Source: Rheinheimera sp. 1928-s (GTDB lineage: Bacteria; Pseudomonadota; Gammaproteobacteria; Enterobacterales; Alteromonadaceae). From it: a DNA stretch of 64,000 nt. Below the pieces are notes generated by a model. The model worked only from the letters and a program-made list of their open reading frames with translations, was not told the origin of the DNA and did no database searches. The position numbers and the translations under genes are program-made. Of the stretch, positions 8,587 through 18,766 are shown piece after piece (the first letter of the stretch is position 1; each line of letters opens with the position of its first letter). The DNA lies in assembly GCF_029269265.1 (NCBI RefSeq), contig NZ_JARIXP010000001.1, positions 545,305-609,304 on the forward strand, given 5' to 3'.

Positions 8587-8709
8587 TTATATTTTCTCTA
8601 TGGCAGCAGTCGCTTAGCGGATTTTCCTTCACTTTCGCAAAAAATCGGGCTGACAAGGCGCATTGCCTTAACTAGAGTAGAGGTGAGGGAGCAATAAAGG
8701 GGTTCAGCT

Positions 8710-9051
8710 ATGTTGGTTCATACCGCAATAGAACAGAAGTTATTGAGCGCATTTGATCCTGTGTTCCTTGACGTGGTCAATGAAAGCCATATGCACAGTG
8801 TGGCACCGGGTTCTGAATCACATTTCAAAGTCGTGATAGTAACAAATGCCTTTGATGGCATGAGATTGTTAAACCGCCACAGAGCAGTCAATGCCATAGT
8901 GGCCGAGGAGTTAGCCGAAAAAATTCATGCTTTAGCCTTGCATACCTATACGCCTGGCGAATGGTACGAGTATTACGCCGAAAAACCACCGGCTTCGCCT
9001 AAATGTTTTGGTGGCAGTAAAAAAGAAAAAACTGCCTTGCCGGAGTCCTGA
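8710..9051 (+). CDS. bolA: BolA-family protein
   Basis: A 113-residue BolA-type protein; these act with monothiol glutaredoxins in Fe-S/iron signalling, and E. coli BolA is also a stress-linked regulator of morphology. VNESHMHSVAPGSESHFKVVIV is the BolA signature: the conserved histidine and the helix-turn-helix-like FDGMRLLNRHRAVNAIV follow. The C-terminal tail is charged. Grouping with yajG and ampG supports bolA over the paralogue ibaG. AAAGGGG lies about eight bases before the ATG, and a perfect 12-bp hairpin follows the gene. Confidence 0.9.
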   Translation: MLVHTAIEQKLLSAFDPVFLDVVNESHMHSVAPGSESHFKVVIVTNAFDGMRLLNRHRAVNAIVAEELAEKIHALALHTYTPGEWYEYYAEKPPASPKCFGGSKKEKTALPES

Positions 9052-9061
9052 GACCCTACTT

Positions 9062-9092
9062 AGTCAAAGCGTCGTAAGACGCTTTGACTTTA
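9062..9092 (+). terminator. Terminator hairpin after bolA
   Basis: Perfect 12-bp arms (9062-9073 and 9078-9089) enclose a GTAA tetraloop and are followed by a short T-containing run. The U tract is modest. Confidence 0.7.
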
Positions 9093-9251
9093 TCCGCTGC
9101 TTTATTTTATTTTGTGTTTTTCATCCAGCTGCAGATGTGACTAAGTTCTTGTTTTTGAATGCTCAATGCTGCTATTTTTGCTGATCAGACCTGTTTTTTA
9201 AGCTAACGGCTTAAACTAGCTGACAATTTTCAACCAACAATAGGTTTTGTT

Positions 9252-10445
9252 ATGGTTATCCAACCTAAAATTCGTGGTTTTATCTGCACTAACGCCCATC
9301 CAGTCGGTTGTGCGGCTCATGTGCAAGAACAAATTGATTATGTCAAAGCCAAAGGCCCTGTGGCCGGCGGTCCAAAAAATGTATTAGTTATTGGCGCTTC
9401 AACAGGTTATGGCCTGGCCTCCCGTATTACATCAGCTTTTGCTTCTGGCGCTAAAACCTTAGGGATTTTTTTTGAAAAAGAACCTACCGAAGGAAAAACA
9501 GCTTCAGCCGGTTGGTACAACACTGTAGCTTTTGAACAGGCTGCAGCAGCTGAGGGCTTGTGGAACAAGCACCTGAATGGTGATGCTTTTACTGACGAGC
9601 TAAAGTCTCAGGCTATTGATTTAATCCGCAGTGAAATGGGCAAAATTGATTTAGTGGTTTACAGCCTGGCTGCTCCACGTCGCAAAGACCCGGTAACAGG
9701 CGAAGTGTACAGCTCAGTTTTAAAGCCTATTGCTCAGGCTTATACCGCCAAGACGTTAAACACCAGTAAACGTGAAATTGAAAGTGTTTCTGTTGAACCT
9801 GCATCTGATGAAGAAATCTTCAATACCGTCAAAGTCATGGGGGGGGAAGACTGGGAACGCTGGTTGGATCAGCTGCATGCTGCAGGTGTTTTAGCTGAGG
9901 GTTGTCAAACCGTTGCTTACACCTACATTGGTAAAGAGCTGACCTGGCCTATCTATGGCAAAGCCACTATCGGCAAAGCGAAAGAAGATTTAGACCGTGC
10001 TGCTACTGCGATCACGCAAAAACTGGATTCGGTTGCTGGTCACGCTTATGTGGCTTCCTTAAAAGCTTTAGTGACTCAAGCCAGTTCCGCTATTCCTATT
10101 ATGCCGCTGTATATCTCTTTGTTGTACCGGGTGATGAAAGCTGAAGGTACGCATGAAGGCTGTATCGAACAGATTTATGGTTTGTTCCAGCAAGCTCTTT
10201 ACAACAACAGCCGTACTTTAGATGAAGGCGGTCGTTTGCGTATGGATGGCAAAGAATTGTCTGATCATATTCAGTCTGCGGTAAAAGACTTATGGGGACA
10301 GGTGACGACAGAAAACATTGATGAGCTGACCGATTACAAAGGCTATCACAATGAATTCCTGCGCTTGTTTGGTTTTGGTTACAACCATGTCGATTACGAC
10401 GCCGATGTGCCGGCCTTATTGCCACTGAAAAATCTGGTGCAGTAA
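9252..10445 (+). CDS. fabV: Enoyl-[acyl-carrier-protein] reductase FabV
   Basis: A 397-residue NADH-dependent reductase for the last step of each fatty acid elongation cycle, of the FabV type also called trans-2-enoyl-CoA reductase. The nucleotide-binding stretch NVLVIGASTGYGLASRI and the catalytic Tyr-x8-Lys (WPIYGKATIGKAK) of the FabV family are present, the spacing being longer than the Tyr-x6-Lys of FabI. Length matches the family (about 400). Known FabV enzymes are poorly inhibited by triclosan. It stands alone with its own terminator; the upstream gap from 9093 holds no other feature I can name. Confidence 0.93.
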   Translation: MVIQPKIRGFICTNAHPVGCAAHVQEQIDYVKAKGPVAGGPKNVLVIGASTGYGLASRITSAFASGAKTLGIFFEKEPTEGKTASAGWYNTVAFEQAAAAEGLWNKHLNGDAFTDELKSQAIDLIRSEMGKIDLVVYSLAAPRRKDPVTGEVYSSVLKPIAQAYTAKTLNTSKREIESVSVEPASDEEIFNTVKVMGGEDWERWLDQLHAAGVLAEGCQTVAYTYIGKELTWPIYGKATIGKAKEDLDRAATAITQKLDSVAGHAYVASLKALVTQASSAIPIMPLYISLLYRVMKAEGTHEGCIEQIYGLFQQALYNNSRTLDEGGRLRMDGKELSDHIQSAVKDLWGQVTTENIDELTDYKGYHNEFLRLFGFGYNHVDYDADVPALLPLKNLVQ

Positions 10446-10450
10446 CTTTG

Positions 10451-10477
10451 AAAAGCCGCTTCATGCGGCTTTTTTTT
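10451..10477 (+). terminator. Rho-independent terminator after fabV
   Basis: Nine-bp arms AAAAGCCGC / GCGGCTTTT with a 5-base loop are followed by an unbroken T run. Confidence 0.88.
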
Positions 10478-10493
10478 AATCATTCTTTGGTTT

Positions 10494-10607
10494 TTGGCCA
10501 AATTAACTGAATTTGAAAGCATTGAAGCTGCGGCAAAAGGCAAAGTTAAAAAACTTGGCTACACTGAGCTTCAGTCGGCTGAAATGCCGGATAATTTTGT
10601 TGATTAA
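10494..10607 (+). pseudogene. Possible gene remnant between fabV and nqrA
   Basis: A 37-codon open stretch ending in TAA reads like the C-terminus of a soluble protein: LAKLTEFESIEAAAKGKVKK continuing LGYTELQSAEMPDNFVD. Its Lys/Glu/Ala-rich composition is coding-like, but only a TTG is available as a start and there is no ribosome binding site. It begins 17 bases after the fabV terminator. I do not recognise the parent protein. It may be a decayed gene, or chance. Confidence 0.3.
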
Positions 10608-10613
10608 CATAGA

Positions 10614-10638
10614 TAGCACTTATGTTTAGTGCTAGAAT
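10614..10638 (+). promoter_or_regulatory. Likely nqr promoter with overlapping inverted repeat
   Basis: TAGCACT (10614-10620) and AGTGCTA (10628-10634) form a perfect 7-bp inverted repeat with a 7-base spacer. The right arm overlaps TGCTAGAAT, an extended -10 element (TG at 10630-10631, hexamer TAGAAT at 10633-10638). No good -35 is seen, as is usual for extended -10 promoters. A dimeric regulator bound to the repeat would occlude the promoter. Confidence 0.45.
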
Positions 10639-10658
10639 CCGCGACTTTGGTACGAGTG

Positions 10659-10699
10659 TCCGCCACCTGCAACAGAGGTTAGGCTGTTGAGGTCCCGGA
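10659..10699 (+). ncRNA. Structured 5' leader hairpin of the nqr operon
   Basis: A long hairpin can be drawn by eye: TCCG, a CC/CC internal loop, ACCT, a single bulged G, CAACAG, an 8-base loop, then CTGTTG, AGGT and CGGA. That is 14 base pairs in three stacked helices. A smaller hairpin CGGC-GAGCA-GCCG follows. The nqrA ATG lies 67 bases downstream and has no visible Shine-Dalgarno sequence, which makes a translational control element plausible. I cannot match it to a known riboswitch class. Confidence 0.45.
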
Positions 10700-10751
10700 T
10701 GCTACGCGCGGCGAGCAGCCGATTAAACCAGGCCCTGTTTCTTCCCGTTAA

Positions 10752-12101
<1,350 letters not shown>

Positions 12102-12103
12102 AA

Positions 12104-13309
12104 ATGGGTTTAAAGCATTTTTTAGAAAGTATTGAGCCGCAGTTCGAGAAAGGCGGTAAGTACGAGAAGTGGTACGCTTTATACGAAGCCGTAGCTACAG
12201 TTCTGTATACCCCAGGTCTTGTGACCAAAGCGGGTACTCATGTGCGTGACAGTATCGATCTGAAACGTATCATGATTTTTGTCTGGTTAATGTTATTCCC
12301 TGCATTGTTTTTTGGCATGTTCAATATCGGTCATCAGGCGGTTATCGCGCTGCAGGCTGGTTTTGGTACGCCTGACACCTGGCAGGTGGCTTTGTTCCAG
12401 TTACTCGGTGGTGAACTGAGTGCTGAATCTGGCTGGGGCAGTAAAATGTGGTACGGTGCTGTTTGGTTCCTGCCTATTTACGCCACTGTATTTATCGTCG
12501 GTGGTTTCTGGGAAGTATTGTTTGCTTCAGTGCGTAAGCATGAAGTGAACGAAGGCTTCTTTGTCACCTCTATCCTGTTTGCCTTAATTCTTCCTGCTTC
12601 TATCCCTCTGTGGCAAGCCGCTTTAGGTATTACCTTTGGTGTGGTTGTAGCAAAAGAAGTCTTTGGTGGTACAGGTCGTAACTTCTTAAACCCGGCGTTA
12701 GCTGGTCGTGCTTTCCTGTTCTTTGCTTACCCTGCACAGATTTCAGGCGACAAAGTATGGACAGTGGCTGATGGCTATTCAGGTGCAACCTGGTTGTCTA
12801 AAGCAGTGAATGGCGAAGTGTCTGACTGGTCTATTAATGCCCAGTGGTGGGATGCTTTCTATGGTTTTATCCCAGGTTCAGTCGGTGAAACATCCTTCTT
12901 AGCTCTGATGATCGGTGGTTTAGCCTTAATTTATTTCCGTATTGCTTCATGGCGCATTGTGTTGGGTGTATTAGCTGGTACTGCTTTATTTGCCACTATG
13001 TTCAATATGATTGGTTCAGAAACTAACGCTATGTTTGCTATGCCTTGGTACTGGCACATTGTTCTGGGTGGTTTTGCTATTGGTATGTTCTTTATGGCAA
13101 CTGACCCAGTCTCAGCGTCATTCACTAATCCTGGAAAATGGGCTTATGGTTTCCTGATCGGCTTTATGGTGGTGATGATCCGTGTGGTCAACCCTGCTTA
13201 CCCTGAAGGCATGATGTTAGCTATTTTGTTCGCTAACTTATTCTCCCCATTGTTTGACTACATGGTGGCTCAGGCGAATATCAATCGGAGGCTTGCCCGT
13301 AATGTTTAG
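12104..13309 (+). CDS. nqrB: Na+-NQR subunit B
   Basis: A 401-residue membrane subunit with about ten transmembrane helices. It carries a covalently bound FMN through phosphoester linkage to a threonine in the SGAT motif; here YSGATW places that residue at Thr229. NqrB also holds the riboflavin/quinone sites and part of the sodium path in known complexes. The start [12 protein letters not shown] at 12104 follows GAAGG; longer frames to the left overlap nqrA and are unlikely. The last 8 bp overlap the nqrC start. Confidence 0.95.
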   Translation: MGLKHFLESIEPQFEKGGKYEKWYALYEAVATVLYTPGLVTKAGTHVRDSIDLKRIMIFVWLMLFPALFFGMFNIGHQAVIALQAGFGTPDTWQVALFQLLGGELSAESGWGSKMWYGAVWFLPIYATVFIVGGFWEVLFASVRKHEVNEGFFVTSILFALILPASIPLWQAALGITFGVVVAKEVFGGTGRNFLNPALAGRAFLFFAYPAQISGDKVWTVADGYSGATWLSKAVNGEVSDWSINAQWWDAFYGFIPGSVGETSFLALMIGGLALIYFRIASWRIVLGVLAGTALFATMFNMIGSETNAMFAMPWYWHIVLGGFAIGMFFMATDPVSASFTNPGKWAYGFLIGFMVVMIRVVNPAYPEGMMLAILFANLFSPLFDYMVAQANINRRLARNV

Positions 13310-14090
13310 TAATAACGATAGTATTGGCAAAACCTTTTTTGTGGTGATTGCTTTATGTTTAGTCTGCGCCATTTTGGTATCAACAGCTGCTGTTCAGCTG
13401 CGGCCAAAACAAGTTGAAAACAAGTTACTGGACTCTCAGAAAAACGTTCTGGCAGTGACAGGCTTATTGAGTGAAGGCAATATCAAAGAGTTATACACCA
13501 AACATATTCAGGAGCGTTTAGTTGATCTGAATACGGGTGAATTCGTTGATATGGCTCCTGAAAGCTATGATTACCGCAGAGCAATGAAAGCACCAGAAAC
13601 CAGCATCAAGTTGGAAGGTGCTGATGACAAGGCTTCGATTAAAAGCCGTGCCAATGTTGCTCCTGTGTATTTTGCTTATAACGAAGGCGTTGAGTCAGGC
13701 AAGTTGTCTGCCATTGTGCTACCGGTACATGGTTATGGCTTGTGGTCAACTATGCATGCGTTTTTAGCTTTGGATAATGACGGTAATACCATCAAAGGTA
13801 TTAACTACTATGAACAAGGCGAAACGGCCGGTTTAGGTGGTGAAGTGCAGAATCCAAAATGGACAGCTCAGTTCGTTGGTAAAAAGTTGTTAGATGAGTC
13901 TGGTGCCCCAGCCATTAAAGTGATGAAACCAGGCAACGCCAATCCAACTTCAGCTTATGAAGTAGATGGTCTGTCAGGCGCCACTTTAACCAGCAATGGT
14001 GTGCAGAATACTTTCGATTTCTGGGCAGGAGCCAAAGGTTTTGCACCTTTCCTGACCAAAGTTCGTGACGGAGCATTAAACAATGGCTAG
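13302..14090 (+). CDS. nqrC: Na+-NQR subunit C
   Basis: A 262-residue subunit with one N-terminal transmembrane helix (about residues 12-32) and a periplasmic FMN-binding domain. The SGAT flavinylation motif (GLSGATLTS) gives Thr228 as the FMN attachment residue, matching the known site in the Vibrio protein. Attachment needs the flavin transferase ApbE, whose gene is not in this window. The ATG overlaps the nqrB stop by 8 bp (ATGTTTAG) and GGAGG lies upstream, so translational coupling is likely. Confidence 0.95.
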   Translation: MFSNNDSIGKTFFVVIALCLVCAILVSTAAVQLRPKQVENKLLDSQKNVLAVTGLLSEGNIKELYTKHIQERLVDLNTGEFVDMAPESYDYRRAMKAPETSIKLEGADDKASIKSRANVAPVYFAYNEGVESGKLSAIVLPVHGYGLWSTMHAFLALDNDGNTIKGINYYEQGETAGLGGEVQNPKWTAQFVGKKLLDESGAPAIKVMKPGNANPTSAYEVDGLSGATLTSNGVQNTFDFWAGAKGFAPFLTKVRDGALNNG

Positions 14091-14712
14091 TGCAAAAGAA
14101 ATTAAAACCGTTCTGTTTGGCCCTATATTTGCCAACAACCCTATAGCTTTGCAGGTTTTGGGTATTTGTTCTGCTTTGGCAGTAACAACCAAAATGGAAA
14201 AAGCCTTGGTTATGGGTATTGCACTTACTGTGGTAACTGCATTCTCTAACCTGTTTATCTCCTTGATCCGTAACCATATACCTTCCAGCGTTCGTATCAT
14301 AGTTCAGATGACTATTATTGCGTCCCTGGTTATTGTGGTGGATCAGGTGTTAAAAGCTTTTGCTTATAATGTGGCGAAAGAGCTGTCGGTATTCGTAGGC
14401 TTGATTATCACCAACTGTATCGTGATGGGCCGTGCTGAAGCTTATGCGATGAAAACAGGTCCTGGTATGAGTTTCCTGGACGGTATTGGTAATGGTCTGG
14501 GTTACTCGGTGCTGTTGCTGATTGTTGCCTTTATCCGTGAACTCTTTGGTTCTGGTACTTTATTTGGTGTGGAAATTCTGCCTTTAGTCAGTGCCGGCGG
14601 CTGGTATCAGCCTATGGGTATGATGTTGATTGCACCTAGTGCGTTTATCATTATTGGCTTGTTGATCTGGATACTGCGTGCTTTCCGTCCAGAACAAGTT
14701 GAGAAGGCATAA
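14083..14712 (+). CDS. nqrD: Na+-NQR subunit D
   Basis: A 209-residue integral membrane subunit with six predicted helices. NqrD and NqrE are homologous and pack as an inverted pair around an intramembrane iron-sulfur centre in known structures. [20 protein letters not shown] and [17 protein letters not shown] are typical; the Cys in ITNCIVMGR is one of the iron ligands in the family. The ATG overlaps the nqrC stop by 8 bp. Homology with RnfE exists, but the nqr gene order settles the name. Confidence 0.95.
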   Translation: MASAKEIKTVLFGPIFANNPIALQVLGICSALAVTTKMEKALVMGIALTVVTAFSNLFISLIRNHIPSSVRIIVQMTIIASLVIVVDQVLKAFAYNVAKELSVFVGLIITNCIVMGRAEAYAMKTGPGMSFLDGIGNGLGYSVLLLIVAFIRELFGSGTLFGVEILPLVSAGGWYQPMGMMLIAPSAFIIIGLLIWILRAFRPEQVEKA

Positions 14713-14722
14713 GGGGCTATCG

Positions 14723-15331
14723 ATGGAACATTACATTAGTTTATTTGTCCGTGCTGTCTTTATCGAGAACCTGGCTTTGGCCTTTTTCCTCGGTATGTGT
14801 ACTTTTATTGCAGTGTCTAAACAAGTCAAAACGGCGTTCAGCTTAGGTATTGCTGTCACTTTCGTTTTGGGTTTATCTGTGCCTGTGAACAACCTGGTTT
14901 TCCATAACCTGTTAGCTCCTGGAGCTTTAGCCTGGGCTGGTTTTCCTGATACAGATTTAAGTTTCCTTGGCTTTATCACCTACATTGGTGTGATCGCGGC
15001 TTTGGTACAAATCGTAGAAATGTTCTTAGACAAGTACGTACCTGCTTTGTACAACGCCTTAGGTATTTTCTTACCTTTGATCACCGTAAACTGCGCGATT
15101 TTTGGTGCTGTAGCCTTTATGGTTGAGCGCGACTATAACTTCGGTGAAAGCGTAGTCTTTGGTTTAGGTAGTGGTGTTGGCTGGACTCTGGCTATCACAT
15201 TAATGGCCGCCGTCAGTGAAAAACTGAAATATGCCGACATGCCAGCAGGCGTGCGTGGTTTAGGTTCACGTTTTATCATGGTTGGTTTAATGGGCTTGGG
15301 CTTTATGTCCTTCTCAGGCGTTTCACTGTAA
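14723..15331 (+). CDS. nqrE: Na+-NQR subunit E
   Basis: A 202-residue integral membrane subunit with six predicted helices, partner of NqrD. The start [19 protein letters not shown] at 14723 is typical and follows AAGGGG; an earlier in-frame start would overlap nqrD. The conserved cysteine in [11 protein letters not shown] and the Cys in [11 protein letters not shown] are candidate iron ligands by family comparison. The 25-base gap to nqrF contains AAAGGAAAG as ribosome binding site. Confidence 0.95.
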   Translation: MEHYISLFVRAVFIENLALAFFLGMCTFIAVSKQVKTAFSLGIAVTFVLGLSVPVNNLVFHNLLAPGALAWAGFPDTDLSFLGFITYIGVIAALVQIVEMFLDKYVPALYNALGIFLPLITVNCAIFGAVAFMVERDYNFGESVVFGLGSGVGWTLAITLMAAVSEKLKYADMPAGVRGLGSRFIMVGLMGLGFMSFSGVSL

Positions 15332-15356
15332 GCAATTGCTGTAAAAGGAAAGAACA

Positions 15357-16583
15357 ATGCAAGAGATATATCTTGGCGTTGGGATGTTCACCCTGCTGGT
15401 TGTAGCCTTAGTTGTTATGATTTTAGCTGCTAAAGCCAAACTGGTGTCTTCAGGTGACATTACCATTGGAGTGAATGGCGACCCTAAGTTAGCTATTCAG
15501 ACAAAAGCCGGCGGCAAATTACTGAACGCTTTAGCTGACAGAGGCATTTTCCTGTCGTCAGCTTGTGGTGGCGGTGGTTCTTGCGGTCAGTGTCGTGTTC
15601 ATGTTCATGCAGGTGGCGGCGACGTTTTACCTGTGGAAATGGGCCATCTGACTAAAGGTGATCGTCGTGAAGGTTGTCGTTTAGCTTGTCAGGTCAGTGT
15701 AAAAACTGACATGGAAATTGAAGTTGAACCAGAAATCTTTGGTATTAAAAAATGGGAATGTACTGTTATCTCTAACGATAACAAAGCAACCTTTATCAAA
15801 GAATTGAAGCTGGCTATTCCTGACGGCGAATCAGTACCTTTCCGTGCTGGTGGTTACATTCAGATTGAAGCCCCTGCGCACCATGTGAAGTATGCTGATT
15901 TTGATATTCCGGCTGAATACCGCGGTGACTGGGAACGCTTTAAGTTCTTTACGTTGGAGTCCAAAGTAGACGAAGAAACTATTCGAGCTTACTCTATGGC
16001 GAACTATCCGGAAGAAGAAGGCATTATCATGTTAAACGTGCGGATCGCGTCTCCGCCGCCAAATAACCTGAGCTTACCTTGCGGTAAAATGTCTTCGTAC
16101 ATCTGGAGCTTAAAAGCTGGCGATAAAGTAACGATTTCTGGTCCATTTGGTGAATTCTTCGCGAAACAAACTGAAGCAGAAATGGTATTCGTAGGTGGTG
16201 GTGCTGGTATGGCCCCAATGCGTTCGCACATTTTTGACCAGTTACGTCGTCTGAAATCCAAACGTAAGATGAGCTTCTGGTACGGTGCCCGTTCTAAGCG
16301 TGAAATGTTTTATGTTGAAGACTTCGACATGCTGGCTGCCGAAAATGAAAACTTTGTCTGGCATACAGCGCTGTCTGATCCGCAGCCGGAAGATAACTGG
16401 ACTGGTTACACAGGTTTTATTCACAACGTATTGTTTGAAAACTACCTGAAAAACCACAAAGCTCCGGAAGACTGTGAGTTCTATATGTGTGGTCCACCGA
16501 TGATGAACAAAGCGGTGATCAACATGCTCAAAGACTTAGGCGTAGAAGACGACAACATACTGTTGGATGACTTCGGCGGTTAA
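15357..16583 (+). CDS. nqrF: Na+-NQR subunit F (NADH dehydrogenase, 2Fe-2S/FAD)
   Basis: A 408-residue electron-input subunit: one N-terminal transmembrane helix (about residues 5-25), a plant-type ferredoxin domain (about 35-130) and a ferredoxin-NADP reductase-like domain with FAD and NADH sites. The 2Fe-2S ligands are Cys70, Cys76, Cys79 and Cys111, identical in number and spacing to the Vibrio enzyme. [11 protein letters not shown] is the FAD-binding motif and [14 protein letters not shown] the NADH-binding motif. A strong terminator follows, ending the operon before nqrM. Confidence 0.96.
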   Translation: MQEIYLGVGMFTLLVVALVVMILAAKAKLVSSGDITIGVNGDPKLAIQTKAGGKLLNALADRGIFLSSACGGGGSCGQCRVHVHAGGGDVLPVEMGHLTKGDRREGCRLACQVSVKTDMEIEVEPEIFGIKKWECTVISNDNKATFIKELKLAIPDGESVPFRAGGYIQIEAPAHHVKYADFDIPAEYRGDWERFKFFTLESKVDEETIRAYSMANYPEEEGIIMLNVRIASPPPNNLSLPCGKMSSYIWSLKAGDKVTISGPFGEFFAKQTEAEMVFVGGGAGMAPMRSHIFDQLRRLKSKRKMSFWYGARSKREMFYVEDFDMLAAENENFVWHTALSDPQPEDNWTGYTGFIHNVLFENYLKNHKAPEDCEFYMCGPPMMNKAVINMLKDLGVEDDNILLDDFGG

Positions 16584-16600
16584 GCCAAAGCAAATTGAGA

Positions 16601-16627
16601 ATGGGGTCCCTGGGACCCCATTTTTAT
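16601..16627 (+). terminator. Rho-independent terminator after nqrF
   Basis: Perfect 10-bp GC-rich arms (16601-16610 and 16612-16621) are followed by TTTTTATTT. It separates nqrA-F from nqrM. Confidence 0.88.
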
Positions 16628-16669
16628 TTGTCTGCTATTTGTTTTTACTTAGGGTATGTGGCCGAAACT

Positions 16670-16678
16670 TGTTACAAT
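16670..16678 (+). promoter_or_regulatory. Candidate extended -10 promoter for nqrM
   Basis: TGTTACAAT is an extended -10 element (TG, one base, TACAAT) about 66 bases before the nqrM ATG and after the nqrF terminator. No clear -35 hexamer. Confidence 0.4.
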
Positions 16679-16743
16679 AGCGGCCTGTAACGGGCAAGCA
16701 GGCAGACTGTTTGTTCAGAACTTCTAAGTTTGATGAGGTTGCT

Positions 16744-16956
16744 ATGGAAGTTTTTATTTTTACTTTTGTCATCCTGATAGTTGTAGTTGCTGCTATGGCT
16801 ATCGGCTATATGGTGCAACGTAAAACCATAGCAGGCAGCTGTGGTGGTTTAGGTGCTTTAGGTATAGAAAAGGCCTGTGATTGCGATACGCCTTGTGAAA
16901 AACGCAAAGAGCGGATGAAAAAAGAGCAGGAATGGCAGCAGAATAAAATTATCTGA
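16744..16956 (+). CDS. nqrM: Na+-NQR maturation factor NqrM
   Basis: A 70-residue protein with one N-terminal transmembrane helix (about residues 3-24) and a short cytoplasmic cysteine-rich tail. The tail has four cysteines (GSCGG, ACDCDTPCEK), the pattern of the DUF539 family now called NqrM, which is needed to assemble the iron centre between NqrD and NqrE. The start MEVFIFTFVIL is typical; an upstream TTG at 16711 is unlikely. It sits directly after the nqr operon but behind a terminator and with its own promoter-like element, so its expression may be uncoupled from the complex. A terminator follows. Confidence 0.92.
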   Translation: MEVFIFTFVILIVVVAAMAIGYMVQRKTIAGSCGGLGALGIEKACDCDTPCEKRKERMKKEQEWQQNKII

Positions 16957-16988
16957 TGCAGTATATGTTCATCTGTTAAATGTCCGTC

Positions 16989-17018
16989 AAGCCAGCTTTA
17001 GCTGGCTTGTCAGTTTTT
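16989..17018 (+). terminator. Rho-independent terminator after nqrM
   Basis: Perfect arms AAGCCAGC / GCTGGCTT with a TTTA loop, then a T-rich tail. Confidence 0.82.
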
Positions 17019-17113
17019 AGCTACAAGCCCTGTACCTCTCCTCATTTCGCTCTATTGCCTCAAAGCCCAACCTATTCAATAATGCAGCTCATTTTTTTCC
17101 TGAGGTCATCTTT

Positions 17114-18652
17114 ATGTCTTATCCTGTCGCTGTTGCTATCTCTTCTGTTCAGGCTGCACTGAATGACACCCAATGGGATGCACTGATTATTGTTGCAGCC
17201 GGTTTTACTGCGGTGACTGAATTACAGTCTGAAATCGACGCTGCTGCAGCGATCGACAGTCGAATTGGTAAAGAAACTGTACTGTTACTGTCAGGAAAAG
17301 CGCCGGGCCAACGTCTGGTGCTTTCGCCTACAGGCCCGCTGGACAGGGATTATGATGATGTCCGTAGCTTTTATGATGCAGCGAAGCAGGGGATTGCTCA
17401 GGCTAAAGCTGCAGGTGCTAAATCTCCTGCTTTATATGTGATAGCGCCAGACTCTGATGCTTATCAATATGCAGCTGAAGTGGCCTATTTAGGTGCTTGT
17501 CAGGCCTTATGGCAGCCTTTAGAGGGCCGTGAAGCCCGTGGTGAAGCAGTGCTTGAACCTGTTATCCAGATTGGTGTGATTGGAGTATCGGAACAGCAAG
17601 CCAGTTATATGAGTGCTGTGGAAGCCGGGAAGCGTGTCGCCCGTGACTTATGTGGTACTGAGCCTGAACGTATGGCTCCGCGTCGTTTTGCCGATTATTG
17701 TGTGGAAGCTTTTGCGGGTACTGATGTTCAGGTTTCGGTAGAAACCAAAGTCGACGTGTTGCAAAAAGACTATCCATTGCTGATGGCCGTAGCCCGTTGC
17801 TCTTTGCAGGTGGACCGCCATAAACCAGCAGTGATCCGGTTGGAATATCAGGGCGAAGGCGAAATCGAACAAACCCTGTTATTTGCCGGCAAAGGTCTGG
17901 TGTATGACACTGGTGGTGCCGACTTAAAAATCGGCGGCGGCATGGCAGGTATGAGCCGTGACAAAGGTGGTGCTGCTGCTGTGGCTGGTTTTCTGAAAAC
18001 TGTAGCTTTGCTGAAGCCTAAAGGGTTAAAAATTATTGCTGAAATTGGCGCTGTACGTAACAGCATAGGTGCAGATGCTTTTGTGCCGGATGAAATTATT
18101 ACCAGCCATGCTGGTATGCGGGTACGTATCGGTAATACGGACGCTGAAGGCCGTCTGGTACTGGCCGACTTACTATCGCATTTACGTGAAGACGCCAAAA
18201 CTGCGGTCAATCCGACCTTGTATTCGATTGCGACTTTAACAGGCCATGCTGCACGTGCTGTTGGCCCTTATACTGCTTTGGTGGAAAACGGTGCCGCCCG
18301 TCGTATAGCTTTGTCCGCCGATTTAGCGATGATTGGTGATTTATGGGCAGACCCAAGCGAAATATCCCGCAGTCGTCGTGAAGACTTCAGCTTTATCAAA
18401 GGCCGCACTTCTGCCGATGATTTATTAAGCTGCAATAATGCTGCTTCTTCGGTAACTCCTCGTGGCCACCAGTTCCCAATGGCGTTTTTAGTGGCTGCTG
18501 CTGGTTTGGATCAACATGGATTAAATGCAGAACATCCACTGCCTTATTGTCATATTGATATAGCGGGCAGTGGTGTGGACGGCGGCGACTGGCAACATGG
18601 TAAACCATCAGCCGCACCAGTGGCTGCTTTGGCCGCTTACTACTGCCTCTAA
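17114..18652 (+). CDS. M17-family leucyl aminopeptidase
   Basis: A 512-residue cytosolic metallo-aminopeptidase of the M17 (leucine aminopeptidase) family, which removes N-terminal residues from peptides using two metal ions. All catalytic positions are visible: Lys260 in AGKGL, Asp265 in YDTGG, Lys272 in DLK, Asp283 in RDKGG, and Asp343, Glu345 and Arg347 in the signature NTDAEGRL. The N-terminal domain is divergent from PepA, so I do not give a gene symbol; a PepB/PepA-like specificity cannot be decided. GAGGT lies before the ATG. It has its own terminators on both sides. Confidence 0.87.
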   Translation: MSYPVAVAISSVQAALNDTQWDALIIVAAGFTAVTELQSEIDAAAAIDSRIGKETVLLLSGKAPGQRLVLSPTGPLDRDYDDVRSFYDAAKQGIAQAKAAGAKSPALYVIAPDSDAYQYAAEVAYLGACQALWQPLEGREARGEAVLEPVIQIGVIGVSEQQASYMSAVEAGKRVARDLCGTEPERMAPRRFADYCVEAFAGTDVQVSVETKVDVLQKDYPLLMAVARCSLQVDRHKPAVIRLEYQGEGEIEQTLLFAGKGLVYDTGGADLKIGGGMAGMSRDKGGAAAVAGFLKTVALLKPKGLKIIAEIGAVRNSIGADAFVPDEIITSHAGMRVRIGNTDAEGRLVLADLLSHLREDAKTAVNPTLYSIATLTGHAARAVGPYTALVENGAARRIALSADLAMIGDLWADPSEISRSRREDFSFIKGRTSADDLLSCNNAASSVTPRGHQFPMAFLVAAAGLDQHGLNAEHPLPYCHIDIAGSGVDGGDWQHGKPSAAPVAALAAYYCL

Positions 18653-18678
18653 ACTAAAATTTGCTTGGCTGTTTAAAG

Positions 18679-18703
18679 ACCCGGGGCTATGCTTCGGGTT
18701 TTT
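18679..18703 (+). terminator. Terminator after the M17 aminopeptidase
   Basis: ACCCG (18679-18683) pairs with CGGGT (18695-18699), with extra pairing inside the loop, followed by a T run. Short stem. Confidence 0.6.
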
Positions 18704-18766
18704 GCTTTATAGATCATGGCACATAGGCAAGTGACAGATTGGCTTTTCACAAATGGATAATTCTTT

